Source: Limonium bicolor (taxonomy: Eukaryota; Streptophyta; Magnoliopsida; Caryophyllales; Plumbaginaceae). Taken from it: a stretch of 64,000 bases of DNA. The notes under the pieces are model-generated. The model was not told the DNA's origin. It saw only the letters and a program-made list of their open reading frames with translations, and searched no databases. The stretch spans positions 400,704,438 through 400,768,437 of the forward strand of contig CM041778.1 of NCBI GenBank assembly GCA_023374045.1, written 5' to 3'. How positions within the stretch are numbered: position 1 is the first letter of the stretch; each line of letters begins with the position of its first letter. This document shows, piece by piece, positions 22,069 to 33,850 of this stretch. The position numbers and the translations under genes were made by a program.

Positions 22069-24650
22069 TACAAATATGTCATCTTGAAATAACAAGTTCA
22101 AGATGTTCCACTAGTGTTGGATATTTGAGCTCTAATGCGGTATTTATCACATTACCCGATTCTCTCGGGTCGGGCTCTAGCCACTGGCTATACTACCTTT
22201 AGATTAGGTATGTAACTATTTATGGTTTGATTTGGAGACGTAAAACACATCACTTGTCTATCCCAATTTAGGTAAGGGCCCACTCGCTCCGCAAGCGGTA
22301 CGACCCAATTGTTCTACGGTTAGATTACCCTCTTAAATAACAGTTTCATAATGGTTTCTGCTCCACATGGCGGCGTTTTTCTACACGGCCTTCCCTGATT
22401 ATGGGGATGGAGGCAGAGTTATATCGGTGTGTGGTATCATCATCACACATGTTGTTTAATTCGAATTGCTCTTTCATCTAGTTTTTTTTAGAATTATACA
22501 TGCCGATGGTATGTTCCCAAGGGTTCATGTCACCCTACCGAGTTGTCTTCCGGTGTAAGGGTTATTGAGCTGCGCTCTAGCACCAAGTGCTTACAGTAGT
22601 TGTTCCCAAAATCTCGGGATGAGCCTGATATGCGTGTTTGTCTGCGCCTCTAGATTCTGAGTTAATTTTCTTCGGGATGAGTTAGCTAGTTTAGGTACCT
22701 TGTAGGTCCTTATTTATTAATACGTACTCGTATCCCTTGGGTGAAAATATGGTTCATCCCCACTCATGTTTAGGGGAATCCATGTATAATATCATGCGGG
22801 TTTGGTTTTATTTTACCATTTATAAGGTTCGTAGGAACTGTCCTACACCTTCCGTATTGGCATGGACTTACCCTTCTTGGTAGTTGAGGCCTTTGCCCCA
22901 AGGTCCATTCAATTACATTGTTTACTCTCCCTGATATACCCATTTATGTGTTCAGAGTGGGTATGCATGGTATTTGCTATCGGTCTGAATTTCTAGATAG
23001 TCTGCCTCTAACCTGGGCTTTTCATTATCAAATTCACTCGTATATCGGTATTTCACCCTCCTTCCAACACTTTATGGTTGTTCACTATGGTCGCTTCATT
23101 GCGCACGATTTACCAGTCGATCAGACGGTTATCTGCTCTTGCGGTTTGTATGGGGTACTTAATCTCCAATTCCAAGTATTTGCTAATATGCTAGCTTCAC
23201 CTAATGCCCATTGTATATGTACAATGCAATTACGGTCTTAATCTTGGCATTCGTCTTCCGTTCAGTCCCAACTGGGTACTGACGTACTAACGTTCTATGG
23301 CTTGAGTATGGGATTATTTTACGACCTGTGGCCTCCGCCGTGCTCTCAGCGCCTAATTCAGTTCTTGCACGCTCCCTTCTCGGGTAGCATTTATAGTACT
23401 TCCTAGGTTTTTCCTAGTATGATAATAATTGCTAACTCGAGTAGTTCTCATCTCTATAAGGTATCACATAATTGTTTACCCACCTATTGGGTGTCCTTGT
23501 CTTCTTCCTTAAGTCGGACATTTTTTTCTCGTATCTGGGATTTCTTACACTATTGGTTCCAACAATTATTCTACGGAGTTATGATCTCCTGTGGTATTAC
23601 TATCAAGATATCCTTGATTTCCCTAACCTAGTTGGTACCCTGTCAGGATTTCCATCACTGACTTTGACACAGAGTTGATTGCCTCCTTGGTTCTTACACT
23701 ACTCGTTTACATACATGGGGTATCCTAATGACACATTACCACTTACCTGACTATCTTTTACGAGTCTGTCAAGCCCACACGCTCCTACTGGAGTGCGATC
23801 ATCCCATGTCACGTTATGTGCACTTGCAGTGTCCGTACCTGGTGGTTATCATACTCTTAGTTGGGGTAATATTTGTTGGGGTTTTAAGCTGTCTAAATTT
23901 TGACCTATAGCACTCGAGTATATCTAGAGGGTTCTTTATTTAGTGGGGATAGTGACTATCTCTTACTAGTATCTTAATTTTTGCGTAATTGTTGTCTGCT
24001 TTATATGAGTGAGGATGAGTGATTCGTCCACCAATTCTCTCTCTCTCTCACTCGTAGGCTGTCAACGCCGTTTACGATATGAGTTTCTAGTTCTCGAGCT
24101 CTACCCAATTCATTGGGTTACACCCTCTGGTGTGGTTCTGGACTCCACGGTTAAGGCTGACACGTCGTGTTCCCTTGTCTGTGGAAGTCCTTGGTACTGT
24201 CTGATATTGATCAGTGCTCGTTGTTTTCTATTCATGGCTGTAGGCGGTGATACCGTCAAAGGTATTTGATAGAATAAGATTGTTGGAGGTGATACCTTCG
24301 CTCTCCTTGATGAGGGTCATCTCAAGAGTACTGAGTGTACCCTCCCGTAGGTTCATTCCTTACGGTGCTTAGGCTTGCTGCCTAATAATATGTAGGTATA
24401 AGTTGATGGTTACATTTAACTCATTCTTAGTTGCTCTAACTACTCTCTATTGCTATAATTTCCCTCAACGCTTTCTGTTTCACATCTCAATCTTTCCTTC
24501 AACAAGGATTCACAACACCAATGGTACGTGCTGACTGGGAATAACTTCGGCCCCTCTCATGTCTTAATAAGCAATTGTCATGACGGTACTCGTCTCCTAC
24601 CTCTCATTTGATCAGTTGGATGGTTCACATTCTACATGGTGGCTTGTATA
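22069..24650 (-). pseudogene. Decayed internal region of M
   Basis: This is where the M polyprotein should lie on the minus strand, but no recognisable gag, RT or integrase frame survives there. The plus-strand ORFs (22918-23241, 23419-23678, 24009-24269) have no motifs. Only patchy resemblance to the C interior can be seen by eye. It is either very old or a non-coding large retrotransposon derivative. It ends at the truncated start of element A. Confidence 0.5.
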
Positions 24651-24651
24651 G

Positions 24652-24809
24652 CGCAAACAACGGCCACAAGGGCGGATCCGGCGATACACATCCTCCACCA
24701 ACAAACCATACAACTACAGCTCAGGGAGCTAAGGGCAAGGGCCCAGCATCAGGACCCACCCTGCACATCATGGATCGCATAGACGAAGTCGGTACTTCTG
24801 CCAACCCAG
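24652..24809 (+). pseudogene. Last gag exon of element A (5'-truncated)
   Basis: Homology to B gag begins near AACGGCCACAAGGGCGG and covers the Gag C-terminal tail after the zinc knuckle (GAKGKGPASGPTLHIMD, then GTSANPG). The exon ends at a phase-1 donor CCCAG|GTAATC at 24809/24810. Everything upstream, including the LTR, primer site and most of gag, is missing and replaced by M. Confidence 0.75.
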
Positions 24810-24936
24810 GTAATCCTGAACCCCTACAATCATGCTTATGAGCAATGGATGTTATGAATGAGTGCTTGCATGCCTTAAGTGCCTAATTAAGTAGGAAAGG
24901 ATTAATAAAACTCAAGTAGAATTGCAAACCATGTAG
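24810..24936 (+). other. Candidate gag-AlkB intron in A (127 bp)
   Basis: The donor is CAG|GTAATC and the acceptor CATGTAG|GAAGC. Unspliced, the gag frame runs into TGA/TAG stops within 35 nt and the AlkB frame has a stop at 24906. Spliced, Gag (phase 1, G) joins ...GA AGC TAC in frame with AlkB. The same sites are kept in B. Confidence 0.65.
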
Positions 24937-25676
24937 GAAGCTACAATATATGCTTTCCTATCCCCTCACCGCCCTCCCTAGAAGAAAACATCATCAAAGC
25001 ACACGAAGCAGCAAACGAACAATGTCAGGTTATCCAACCAGGGCTAATACTACTCAAAGGATACCTCACACCGGAAACTCAAATCGCAATCGTCAGAAGG
25101 TGTCAAGCACTGGGAGCAGAACCAAGAGGGTTCTACACTCCAGAATTTCCAGGAGGATCGAAGATGAAGCTAAAGATGATGTGCTTAGGTAAGGATTGGA
25201 ACCCTTACACAAAAACCAACCAAGAGACGAGGACTGAAGACGGAGCACGAGTACCAAAAAGCCCAGAAGAATTTTTACAAATCACGAAACAAGCAGTCGA
25301 CACTGCTCAACAACTAGAAGGAGATCCAATTCCCAATCTAAGGGCTGATCTTTGTATCATCAACTTCTATGAAGAAGGAGGCCGCCTAGGACTGCACCAG
25401 GATAAGGACAAAACACAGGAGTCCCTCGATCAAGGGATACCGGTGGTATCTTTGTCAATTGGAGATGACGCAGAATTCCTATATGGCGAGCAGAAGGGTG
25501 TGGACCTTGCAAGGAAGATCATATTGAAATCAGGAGATGTTATGATAATGGGTGGGAAGTCAAGGATGCTATACCATGGAATTAAACGAATTAAGTTAAA
25601 CACAGCACCTTCGACAGTGATAAACACCACACACATGAAACCAGGACGATTAAATTTGACCTTTAGAAAATACTAG
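24937..25676 (+). CDS. AlkB-type 2-oxoglutarate/Fe(II) dioxygenase exon inside a gypsy retrotransposon (element A)
   Basis: An open frame of about 245 codons runs from the acceptor to TAG; B has an ATG at the codon that is ATA here (24948). The N-terminal part (PGLILLKGYLTPETQ) resembles the start of plant AlkB-homologue proteins. The catalytic core is complete: iron ligands H (25395) and D (25401) in LGLHQDKD, distal H (25575) in MLYHGIK, and 2-oxoglutarate/active-site arginines (25647, 25665) in GRLNLTFRKY. The family oxidatively removes methyl groups from nucleic acids. Length and motifs fit an ALKBH1-like plant protein captured by the element. This is the only unbroken coding module in A. 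An upstream Gag fusion through splicing is inferred. ATG-initiated translation would start at 25164 and lose the N-terminal 70 or so residues. Confidence 0.9.
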
Positions 25677-25801
25677 CATTGTAAACGTCTTTTTGACATA
25701 TGAAAGAAGATCATCTTGTAAATGAAGCATTGCTGAAATGAAATGTGAATGTCGTTCGACTTCCAACGTATATCAAGTACTTACCCAGAATTTGTTGTTA
25801 G
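25677..25801 (+). other. Spacer between AlkB stop and protease, ending in a candidate splice acceptor
   Basis: After the AlkB stop come donor-like TTGTAAAC and CTTGTAAAT and a T-rich tract ending TTTGTTGTTAG|GTTGTG (25801/25802). This acceptor is phase 1 relative to the protease frame, so the gag donor at 24810 could skip AlkB entirely and read Gag in frame into ...GCAKETEATL. Confidence 0.55.
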
Positions 25802-26370
25802 GTTGTGCTAAGGAGACGGAGGCTACCTTAAGTATACTTACTGAGGAGGAGGCCAACAAGGGCGGCACGATCCTCACTGGTACTTTTCCTGTCAACGGAG
25901 TGGCTGCATCAGTACTATTCGACTCAGGGGCCTCACATACATTCGTTTCGCCTACGCTTGCGGGGAAGGGGCTAGACACTGTAGAGTTACCTGATTTCAT
26001 GGTGACACTCCCGTCTAAGGAGAAGGTCAGATGCACTCGTTTCTATAGGGGAGCCACGATCCGTATTAAAGAGGCAGAATTTCCCATTGACTTAATTGAA
26101 TTCAAGGGCCTAGGTTTCGACGTTATAGTCGGAATGGACTGGTTGGGGCGGCACAGAGGCCACATCCTTTGTGCAGAACGCCGATTGTTACTCAAGAGCC
26201 CATCAGGAGTGACAGTATCTTACCGCCAGAACCCTAGAGCACCATCGATAAAAGTAATATCTGCCATGTCCATGTACAAGGAGGTCAGGAAGCAGAAGGA
26301 AGTATATTTATGCTATGTACAAGATATAGAGCACGACCCAGACTTTGATCCAGATATGCTAGTGGTGTAG
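25802..26370 (+). pseudogene. Retroviral-type aspartic protease domain (element A)
   Basis: Frame 1 carries the protease active site LFDSGASHTFVS and the flap region. A second conserved strand motif IVGMDWLGRHRG is typical of gypsy proteases. It matures the Gag-Pol polyprotein. The frame ends at TAG 26368 in VV*EFLDIFP; the same TAG is present in B at 38232. The normal residue before EF in relatives is not a stop, so this is either a shared C-to-T lesion or a readthrough point. Confidence 0.85.
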
Positions 26371-27140
26371 GAATTTTTGGATATTTTTCCAAAGGAACTT
26401 CCAGGCTTACCGCTAGCCAGAGAGGTAGAATTCTTCATTGAGTTACTACCAGGTACCGGTCTCATAGCTAAGGCACCATACCGCATTACACCAGCTGAGA
26501 TGGCAGAGTTGAAAGAACAGCTAAAGGATCTGTTAGACAAGGGGCACATACGACCTAGCGTATCGCCTTGGGGAGCACCGGTTCTATTTGTGAAGAAGAA
26601 GGATGGAAGCCTCCGGTTATGCATCGATTATAGAGAGCTTAATGCAGTGTCAGTGAAGAACAAATACCCACTGCCATGAATTGACGACCTGTTTGACCAG
26701 TTAAGAGGAGCAAAAGTGTTTTCAAAGATTGATCTAAGATCAGGATACCATCAGATACCCATCAGGGAACAAGATAGGGAAAAGACAGCATTCCGAACGC
26801 GATACGGCCACTATGAATTTACAGTAATTCCATTCGGCTTGTCAAACACACCAGCAGTCTTCATGGACCTAATGAACAGATTATTCAGGGAGCAGCTGGA
26901 CAAGTCTGTAGTTGCATTTATTGATGACATTTTAATTTATTCTAAGTCTTAGAAAGAACATGAGAATCACCTCCGACGTGTACTCAAAATCTTAAGAGAG
27001 AACCAGCTTTATGCTAAGTTCTCCAAATGTGAGTTTTGGCTAGATCGAGTTTCTTTTCTCGGTCATGTCATCTCGGACGCTGGGATCGCGGTAGATCCAG
27101 CAAAAATAGAAGCAGTTCGCTCATGGCCCAGACCGAAGAC
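26371..27140 (+). pseudogene. Reverse transcriptase domain (element A)
   Basis: The RT motifs are in order: [50 protein letters not shown] and the catalytic [11 protein letters not shown], then FLGHVIS. Stops interrupt it at 26677 (TGA, normally Arg of PRIDDL, as in B) and 26950 (TAG, a Lys codon in B). The tail [17 protein letters not shown] leads into RNase H. Same reading frame as the protease throughout. Confidence 0.92.
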
Positions 27141-27720
27141 AGTGACTGATATCAGAAGTTTCCTTGGGTTAGTAGGATACTACAGAAGGTTCGTCAAAGA
27201 CTTCTCCATAATAGCAAAACCAATGACGAGTTTAATGAAGAATGACGCGCCATTCACATGGACTGAAGATTGTGAAACCTCATTCCAGAGACTAAAGGAT
27301 GCTTTAACCTCAGCACCAGTTTTGACTATACCAGAAGGCACAGAAGGTTATGAAGTTTACTATGACGCATCAGGCAGAAGATTAGGATGTGTACTAATGC
27401 AAAATGGGAAGGTAGTCGCCTACGCTTCCCGACAACTGAAGAAACATGAGGAGAACTACCCCACACATGACTTGGAGTTGGGAGCAATTGTATTTGCACT
27501 GAAGATCTGGCGCCACTACCTGTATGGTGTCCGGATGACTATATACTCGGATCATAAAAGCTTGAAATATGTATTTACTCAGAAGGAGTTGAACATGAGG
27601 CAACGTAGATGGGTTGAATTTCTCAAGGATTATGATATCAACTTGCAGTACAAGGAAGGAAAAGCTAATGTGGTAGCAGATGCATTAAGTCGACGAGCAC
27701 ATTCCTTAAATGTCATTGTG
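27141..27720 (+). pseudogene. RNase H domain (element A)
   Basis: It follows the RT connection ([20 protein letters not shown]). Catalytic acidic residues are visible in [11 protein letters not shown], in [12 protein letters not shown] and in IYSDHKSL, with the terminal [11 protein letters not shown]. The domain itself contains no stop. It removes the RNA strand after minus-strand synthesis. Confidence 0.88.
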
Positions 27721-29176
27721 GCTAGCTCGAGTCTCTTAGACCACACACGTAGCGTACAGCAAAATGATCAGCGAATGATGGAGATCAGTCAGAAGTTATC
27801 TGACGGCACATTCGAAGGAGGAAAGTATGAGTTCCAGTTACACGAAGATGGGTTGATCAGACTGAAGGGTAGATTGTGCATTCCTAGAGACAACGCAAAT
27901 TTGAAAGAGCAAATTCTTCGACAGTCCCACACTTCTTCCACATCTGTCCATCAAAGAGCCTCTAAGATGTACAAAGATCTGAAGAGGCATTTCTAGTGGA
28001 GTGGTATGAAGAGTGATGTGACAAAATATGTCATTCGATGTCTCACTTGCTAGAAAGTGAAATTCGAACATAGAAGACCTGGAGGCATGGTACAGTCTAT
28101 GCCAGTTCCCGAATGGAAGTTTTATGATATCTCTATGGATTTTGTAGTGGGGCTACCACCTACGAGAGGAGGACTAAATATGATATGGGTTGTTGTTGAT
28201 CGATTGACCAAAGTGGCTAGATTCATACCAATGAAGGACACTTGGAAGGTACCAAGGTTGGCAGAATTATTTGAAAAAGAGATTATCAGACATCATGGAG
28301 TACCGAAGACTATCGTTTTAGATCGGGATACTAGATTCCTTTCCCGATATTGGCGAGCTACTCGTGAAGCGCTTGGAACAGAACTTAAACTTAGTACAGC
28401 ATTTCACCCTCAGACGGATGGCCAATCAGAAAGGACCATTCAGACCTTAGAGGACATGCTACGAGCATGTGCCTTGGATTTTCAGGGCAGCTGGATAGAT
28501 AGGTTACATCTCATCGAGTTTGCATACAACAACAGTTACCATTCTTCGATACAGATGTCTCCTTTCCAGGCATTATATGGCAGACCATGCCGGACACCAT
28601 TGTGTTGGGACGAGTCTAGTGAGACTGTAATCATTGGGCCTGAATACTTGGATCAAGTACAGACAGAAGTGCAGCAAATAAAAAAACATGAAAGCAGCAC
28701 AAGATAGGCAGAAGTCGTACGCTGATGACAGACGACGAGACCTTGAGTTTACAGTTGGCGACCACGTATTTCTTCGAGTATCACCGATGAAGGGTGTATT
28801 CAGATTTGGACAGAAGGGCAAGCTAAGCCCGAAGTTTGTAGGACCCTATGTTATTACAGAGCGGGTAGGCCTTGTGGCATATTAACTAGATTTTCCAGTA
28901 GAGTTGGGCAAAGTACACAACGTTTTTCATGTGTCCCAGCACAAGAAATATATGCCTCACCCTTCGCATGTCTTGCAACCAGAGACTTTATCTTTAGAAC
29001 CGATGATACGGTACGTGGAGACACCTCAGCGAATTTTAGACAGAAAAACACGAGATACTCGCAACAAGATTGTGAGTCTCGTAAAGGTTCTTTGGTCGAA
29101 CCACGATGTTGAGGAAGCCACTTGGGAACTAGAGGCCGATATGAGTGCTAAATTCCCTTCATTGTTTACCGACTAG
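27721..29176 (+). pseudogene. Integrase plus chromodomain-like tail (element A)
   Basis: The zinc-binding module spans the TAG at 27994 (HF*WSG, Trp in G1; shared with B at 39857) and a private TAG at 28051. The core has D in ISMDFVVG, D in LDRDTRF and E in DGQSERTIQTLE, so the D,D,E triad is complete. A run of seven A (28680-28686) shifts frame from 1 to 2 before KAAQDRQKSY, also shared with B. Another stop is at 28883. The tail PQRILDRKTRDTRNK...EEATWELEA is the chromodomain-like end. Confidence 0.92.
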
Positions 29177-29188
29177 TAAAAGAGTCTA

Positions 29189-29224
29189 GGGTACGTGGGC
29201 GTACCCCTCTTTTTAGGGGGTAGA
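29189..29224 (+). promoter_or_regulatory. Hairpin plus internal polypurine tract (A)
   Basis: A perfect stem GGGTACG-TGGG-CGTACCC (29189-29206) is followed by CCTCTTTTTAGGGGGTAG. Confidence 0.7.
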
Positions 29225-29581
29225 GCCTTTTTCGCCTTCTAGTTTACGTGCACTTTCGTTGCACTTTTACATGTAAGTGTTCTTGCGTAACACTATGTTT
29301 GTTCGTACTTATGTACCTCACTTTGATGTGCACTACGTTGCACTATGTTGAATGATTATGTGTACTACGTTACACTATGTTACTATGTGAAATGAATGTG
29401 TGTACTACATTACACTATCTTGAGGTTACTATAACAATCCTTCGTGATCATTTCTGTTATTCTGTTTCTACACTACGAACTGTAGATTACTGAGACTTGG
29501 GACTTGTTCCCTAAAATAGAACTAAGGTGTGGATGCTTAACGGAACTTGTTTCCCCCACAACCATTTAAACTTAGAAATGA
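29225..29581 (+). repeat. 3'UTR of A with degenerate GTGCACTACGTTGCACT repeats
   Basis: Short repeats of the form GTGTACTACGTTACACTATG occupy about 29325-29420. The sequence is nearly identical to 46138-46495 of B. No coding. Confidence 0.7.
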
Positions 29582-29616
29582 GACTTCGGGGCGAAGTCCT
29601 TTTTAAGGGGGGTAGA
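29582..29616 (+). promoter_or_regulatory. Hairpin plus LTR-proximal polypurine tract (A)
   Basis: The stem GACTTCG-GGG-CGAAGTC (29582-29598) is followed by CTTTTTAAGGGGGGTAGAT and then the LTR. Confidence 0.8.
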
Positions 29617-29849
29617 TTGAAATACCCCAAATCTAATTAATACTTTAAAAATATAAATAATGGAAACTTATCTATTTTCCGTACGCATGCTCATTCCCAC
29701 ATGTAAACGTTTACGTAAATAATATTACGCGTGCGCATGCAAACACATACATGCAAATGTTACGTAAAAATAATTATTTTACCACAAACATTAGTGGGCG
29801 TAATTTTACAAACGCCTTGACATACTTGTACAAACACTCATGTACATGT

Positions 29850-29905
29850 ACTAATGAGAATCAAACTCCTTACATAACATGCTCGATACAGAGAGCATCT
29901 ACAAG
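29850..29905 (-). other. Degenerate tRNA-like segment in the central LTR
   Basis: On the minus strand GCTCTCTGTATCGAGCATG resembles a tRNA D-arm and GAGTTTGATTCTC a C-to-T-decayed B box. It lies about 230-290 bp into the LTR, like the better copies in G1 and C. The B copy is at about 46763-46818. Confidence 0.35.
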
Positions 29906-32439
29906 GAAAGATCTATACGAACATTTATACAAACAAGCAATGTAAATATTTTTTCGGATGCTTAAGCATTTATAAATGCTAAAATAAATTGATATATATA
30001 TTTAAATAAATGTAACAACTCAAGTTACACCTAATATATGGGTCATAAAATCATAAGGACTCATCAGAGGTGAAAGATACGCATAAAAACCTTAACGACA
30101 ATAACGTTCCTTAAATGCCTTAAAAACGTGCGTTAAGGGTGACTTGTAGTATACAAGTCCTATGGCCTTTTTAACTCAAACAAAATGGTCATACCATCAT
30201 TAAATGATAATACAAACATAATCCCCATGCCGTGCCTAAGTAAAATTGCAAAGTGCCCGGGAGTTCCCATGCACGTTCCTTAAAGCACGAAAGTCTCGGA
30301 AACCCCCGGAAATGCATTCTAAGTTGCTATAACTTAGTTTCCTTCACTCCAAATGATTAGTTGAACATTATTAACCATTTAAAAGAGAATCCCCATGCCA
30401 CTTTTTCATTTTAACACAAAGTGCTCGGGGGAAATTCTTAACGCTCCTGTTTTGGTCCGGGAGTGTCCCGTTAGCCCGGAAATTGTGTCATATGTTGATA
30501 TAACCTTATATAACTCAATGTAACACTTTATTATATCATTATTGACCATAAAAAATGTTTATAAACACTTGGAACTCGTTGCAACAATTTATTTCCCAAG
30601 ATGTCCTTATAGCACAAAAACGCACTTTCGGGTGCCGTAAAAATGCGTTTTACGCAATTACCTTGATGTTTTTGATTAGCCACGAATTTGGAATCTTAAA
30701 TGGGGATGCGTTGAACATCTTAATCAATCAAAGACATGGCTAAACCATGAGTGCTATGGTGTCCGAAAATCACATACATTTTTACTATAAAATCATCATT
30801 TTACCTTAGTAACTTTCAACTTCTACCTTACTATAAATGTACCAAATAAATGTTGCAGCCTATGACATGTTACAATATGATCTTAATGTAATATAATGTG
30901 GCAAAAACCAAGTTGAAATTGAATTCCCTCTGGTCACATATGTGGCCGATTTTAAGGTAGAAAAATAATGAGTTTTTGCCTTGTAAAGTCAAGGAATTTA
31001 ATGCTAGGAATTAGACCTAGGTCTACCTCAAGGTGTGAGCTGGATTAAGCAATAAAATGTCAACAAATCAGTCCCCAAACCAGCTGTATTGGTGCCAGCA
31101 ATCAGGACCAAAGAGGCACATAATTCAACTTAGAAAGTCAAGAGAGATCTACCTTAAAATCATGGAGATTGCCTTGAATTAATGCAGCCCTCTTCCCTTC
31201 TTGATATGGCCAAAAATTTGGCATGCCTTTGGAGACTTTTGGAGTCTATATTCTGGAGGGAATCAAGGAAGGGAACTATTGCTAAGCATGCCTAATCAAG
31301 TGACAACCAAACCAAGACAAAATCAGATTTTTCAAACCTCCATTCCCTTAGACAATCTCGGCCACCTTCCCCCCCTTCCTCACTTGCTCATTTCAGAATT
31401 TGGTAAGTGATCTCTCCTCTCCTCTCTTCTCTTCTCTCTTCCATAGTTATCTCCTTCCTTGAGCTAAAAGCTCCATTAATGGAGGACTAACCTTAAACTC
31501 CATTTTTGTGTCAAAATTCCTAGCAATCTTCATCAAGTGTTGAAGCAAGATTCATCCCACTTCTAAGGCAAGCATTCGGCTACATTAGAACACCAAAGAA
31601 GCCACCTTGATTCAACAATCACTCAAGGAGTAAACAAGAGCAAGTTAAGGTATTGTTCTTACATGAAAAACCTAAGAAAATCCCTTATGTATATCCGAAA
31701 ATTCTACTAATTCCTAAGCTATTTTCTTCATCATTTCATGAAGCAAATTTGGATCTACAATCATCCTTGGGTGTACCAAAAATTCCTAGACAAACTACCT
31801 AAGGTAAACTCTTGTAAACTACTCCAAATCTCATTTAGAAACTATTGCTTGAAGTCTAACTCTTGGATCTCCTAAACCCATGTGTGGAGGCCAAGAATTC
31901 TTCATCAAACTACCATTAGAAGAGCTTGGGATTCAAGGAGAAATCAAGTGCAAGAAACACCTTGATTTAAAGAGTAAGTTTCTATATTAGGTGATTATAT
32001 CTTAAGCTTTGATTTAAACTTCCAATTTTAGTATAAAATTTATGTACAACCCTTAATTAAATTAAGGCCGAAAATGATTTGAAATATTGGGCAAAAATAT
32101 CAACTATATACATCTTGAAAATATTATCACCTTAAGACATAATTTTATGTCACAAAATTTACATAAGATAAATTTTTGTTAAAGCCGAATTAAGTAGAAC
32201 AAATTTGGTTTATTTTGAGCTTATAATCATTCTAAGTCATTAACATAATTTTTAGAAGTGTTATATGGCTTATATACATTTATATATAATTAATATAAGA
32301 TATAAATCAAGTTTTAAAATCATATAGTAAAATTTTATTAAAGCCGGATTCAAATGGTGTTAAATGGGTTTTAATGACCTAAATTTGTTTATAAACTTAT
32401 AATATAAAGTTTTGGTGAATTAGAAATATTTACAAGTAT

Positions 32440-33330
32440 TTAAATAACTAGTTAATTAAGTTATGTGGCTAAATTGTAAATTTCGAAAAGTTTGGGGTAC
32501 TTATTGTAATTGCCGAGAGTTAAGGGTGTTCTTCGCATAATTATGATATAATATAAGGTAGGAATTAATATTATGAATTTTAGAGAATTGAAACAAGTGT
32601 TTAAGTGTTAAAACTACATTTTATAAAGTTTTGGGGTCATTTTGTAATTTCTGAAAAGATTAAGGGGAAACCGAGAATTACATAATTTTTCTGGGTATAC
32701 TAATGTATTAATTATAAAAATATTCCTTGGTCAAAGTGTTGACCAAAAACTTTGGGTTAAAATGAGTTATTACATAAAATAACAAGTTTATAAAAGTTTT
32801 TGGGTAAAAATGTAAATTATGGAAGTTATAAGTTAAAACTGAAATTTATTGGGGTTGAAAGGTAAATTAAGAAACTATATGTGTCAATTCGGAAATTAAA
32901 GGAATTTAAAATTAAAACTATAGTTTATAAGATATTATGTAACTATTATAAAGTTTTTGAGGTTAAATTGCAATTATAAGAAATATTTATTTAAGGCCAA
33001 AAATTGTGGGGCCAAAATGTAATTTTCAAAAGTTATAATGCCAATTGGCTATTAATGAATTTATAGTGGTGGTTTTGTGAATTAATTAAATAAGGAATTA
33101 AAACTATATAATATAATGTAACTAGGATTAAAATGTAAAGTTTATGAATTATAGGGGTTGTTTTATAAATAACCGAAAATATAAGGGTAAGTATTTGAGA
33201 TTAAATAATTATAAATCCTATGAGGATATTTGGAGATGTTAGAAAAAGAATTTTGGAAAAAGAATTATAAAGTTAAAACTATGGGTTATAAGAAATTTAG
33301 TTGTTACTATTCGAAACTACTTGTGGTTAA
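32440..33330 (+). repeat. Degenerate TATAAAGTTTTGGGGTCA repeats in the AT-rich LTR zone
   Basis: Blocks with ATAAAGTTTTGGGG followed by a T/A spacer and TGTAATTT(CCGAA) recur near 32487, 32618, 32788, 32950 and 33005. The same blocks occur at 42009 and 42193 in the solo LTR, about 56695 in C and, inverted, about 18470-18600 in M. Confidence 0.5.
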
Positions 33331-33850
33331 TTAGTAATTAATAAGAATTATGGGAATAATATGTCCATGCGTGACATGTAAATATAATTGGGAAATTATA
33401 AAATTGTTATATCATTTAGACAATTATAAACATGTAACATAAATAATACATGTATATATATATGAGTATATATTAAAGGATTTAAAAATAATAAATCAAA
33501 AGAAATAACATAAAATGTTATACATAAAATCATAAGATGATTAGAGGAAATTACAACACAACAGAAGTCTTATAAATAAGACTGCATGATTTCAAAAGTA
33601 TATAAATACCTTAAAAATAAAATAAGGTTAAGAGGTTAAAGGAATTAACTAAACGTTCAATTAAAACCTCACATGAAATAACGAATACGTAACCTATACG
33701 TAACACGTTACAACTACTGTACGAGAGTAACTCAATTAACGCTCGCAGTTAATCCTATTTTAGGACTATACAATTGACCAGAAGTTGACCAGGAGTTAAC
33801 AAAGAACAATCTACGGTGAACGGTATGGGATTCTTGTAGTCTATTTGCTA

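Noticed and set aside
22918..24269. Plus-strand ORFs of 60-107 codons
   Set aside because: They lie antisense to the decayed M interior and have no domain signature.
24608..24841. Reading the gag tail of A as a separate small gene starting at 24608
   Set aside because: The first part is M-derived; homology to B starts only near 24652 and the frame is the last gag exon.
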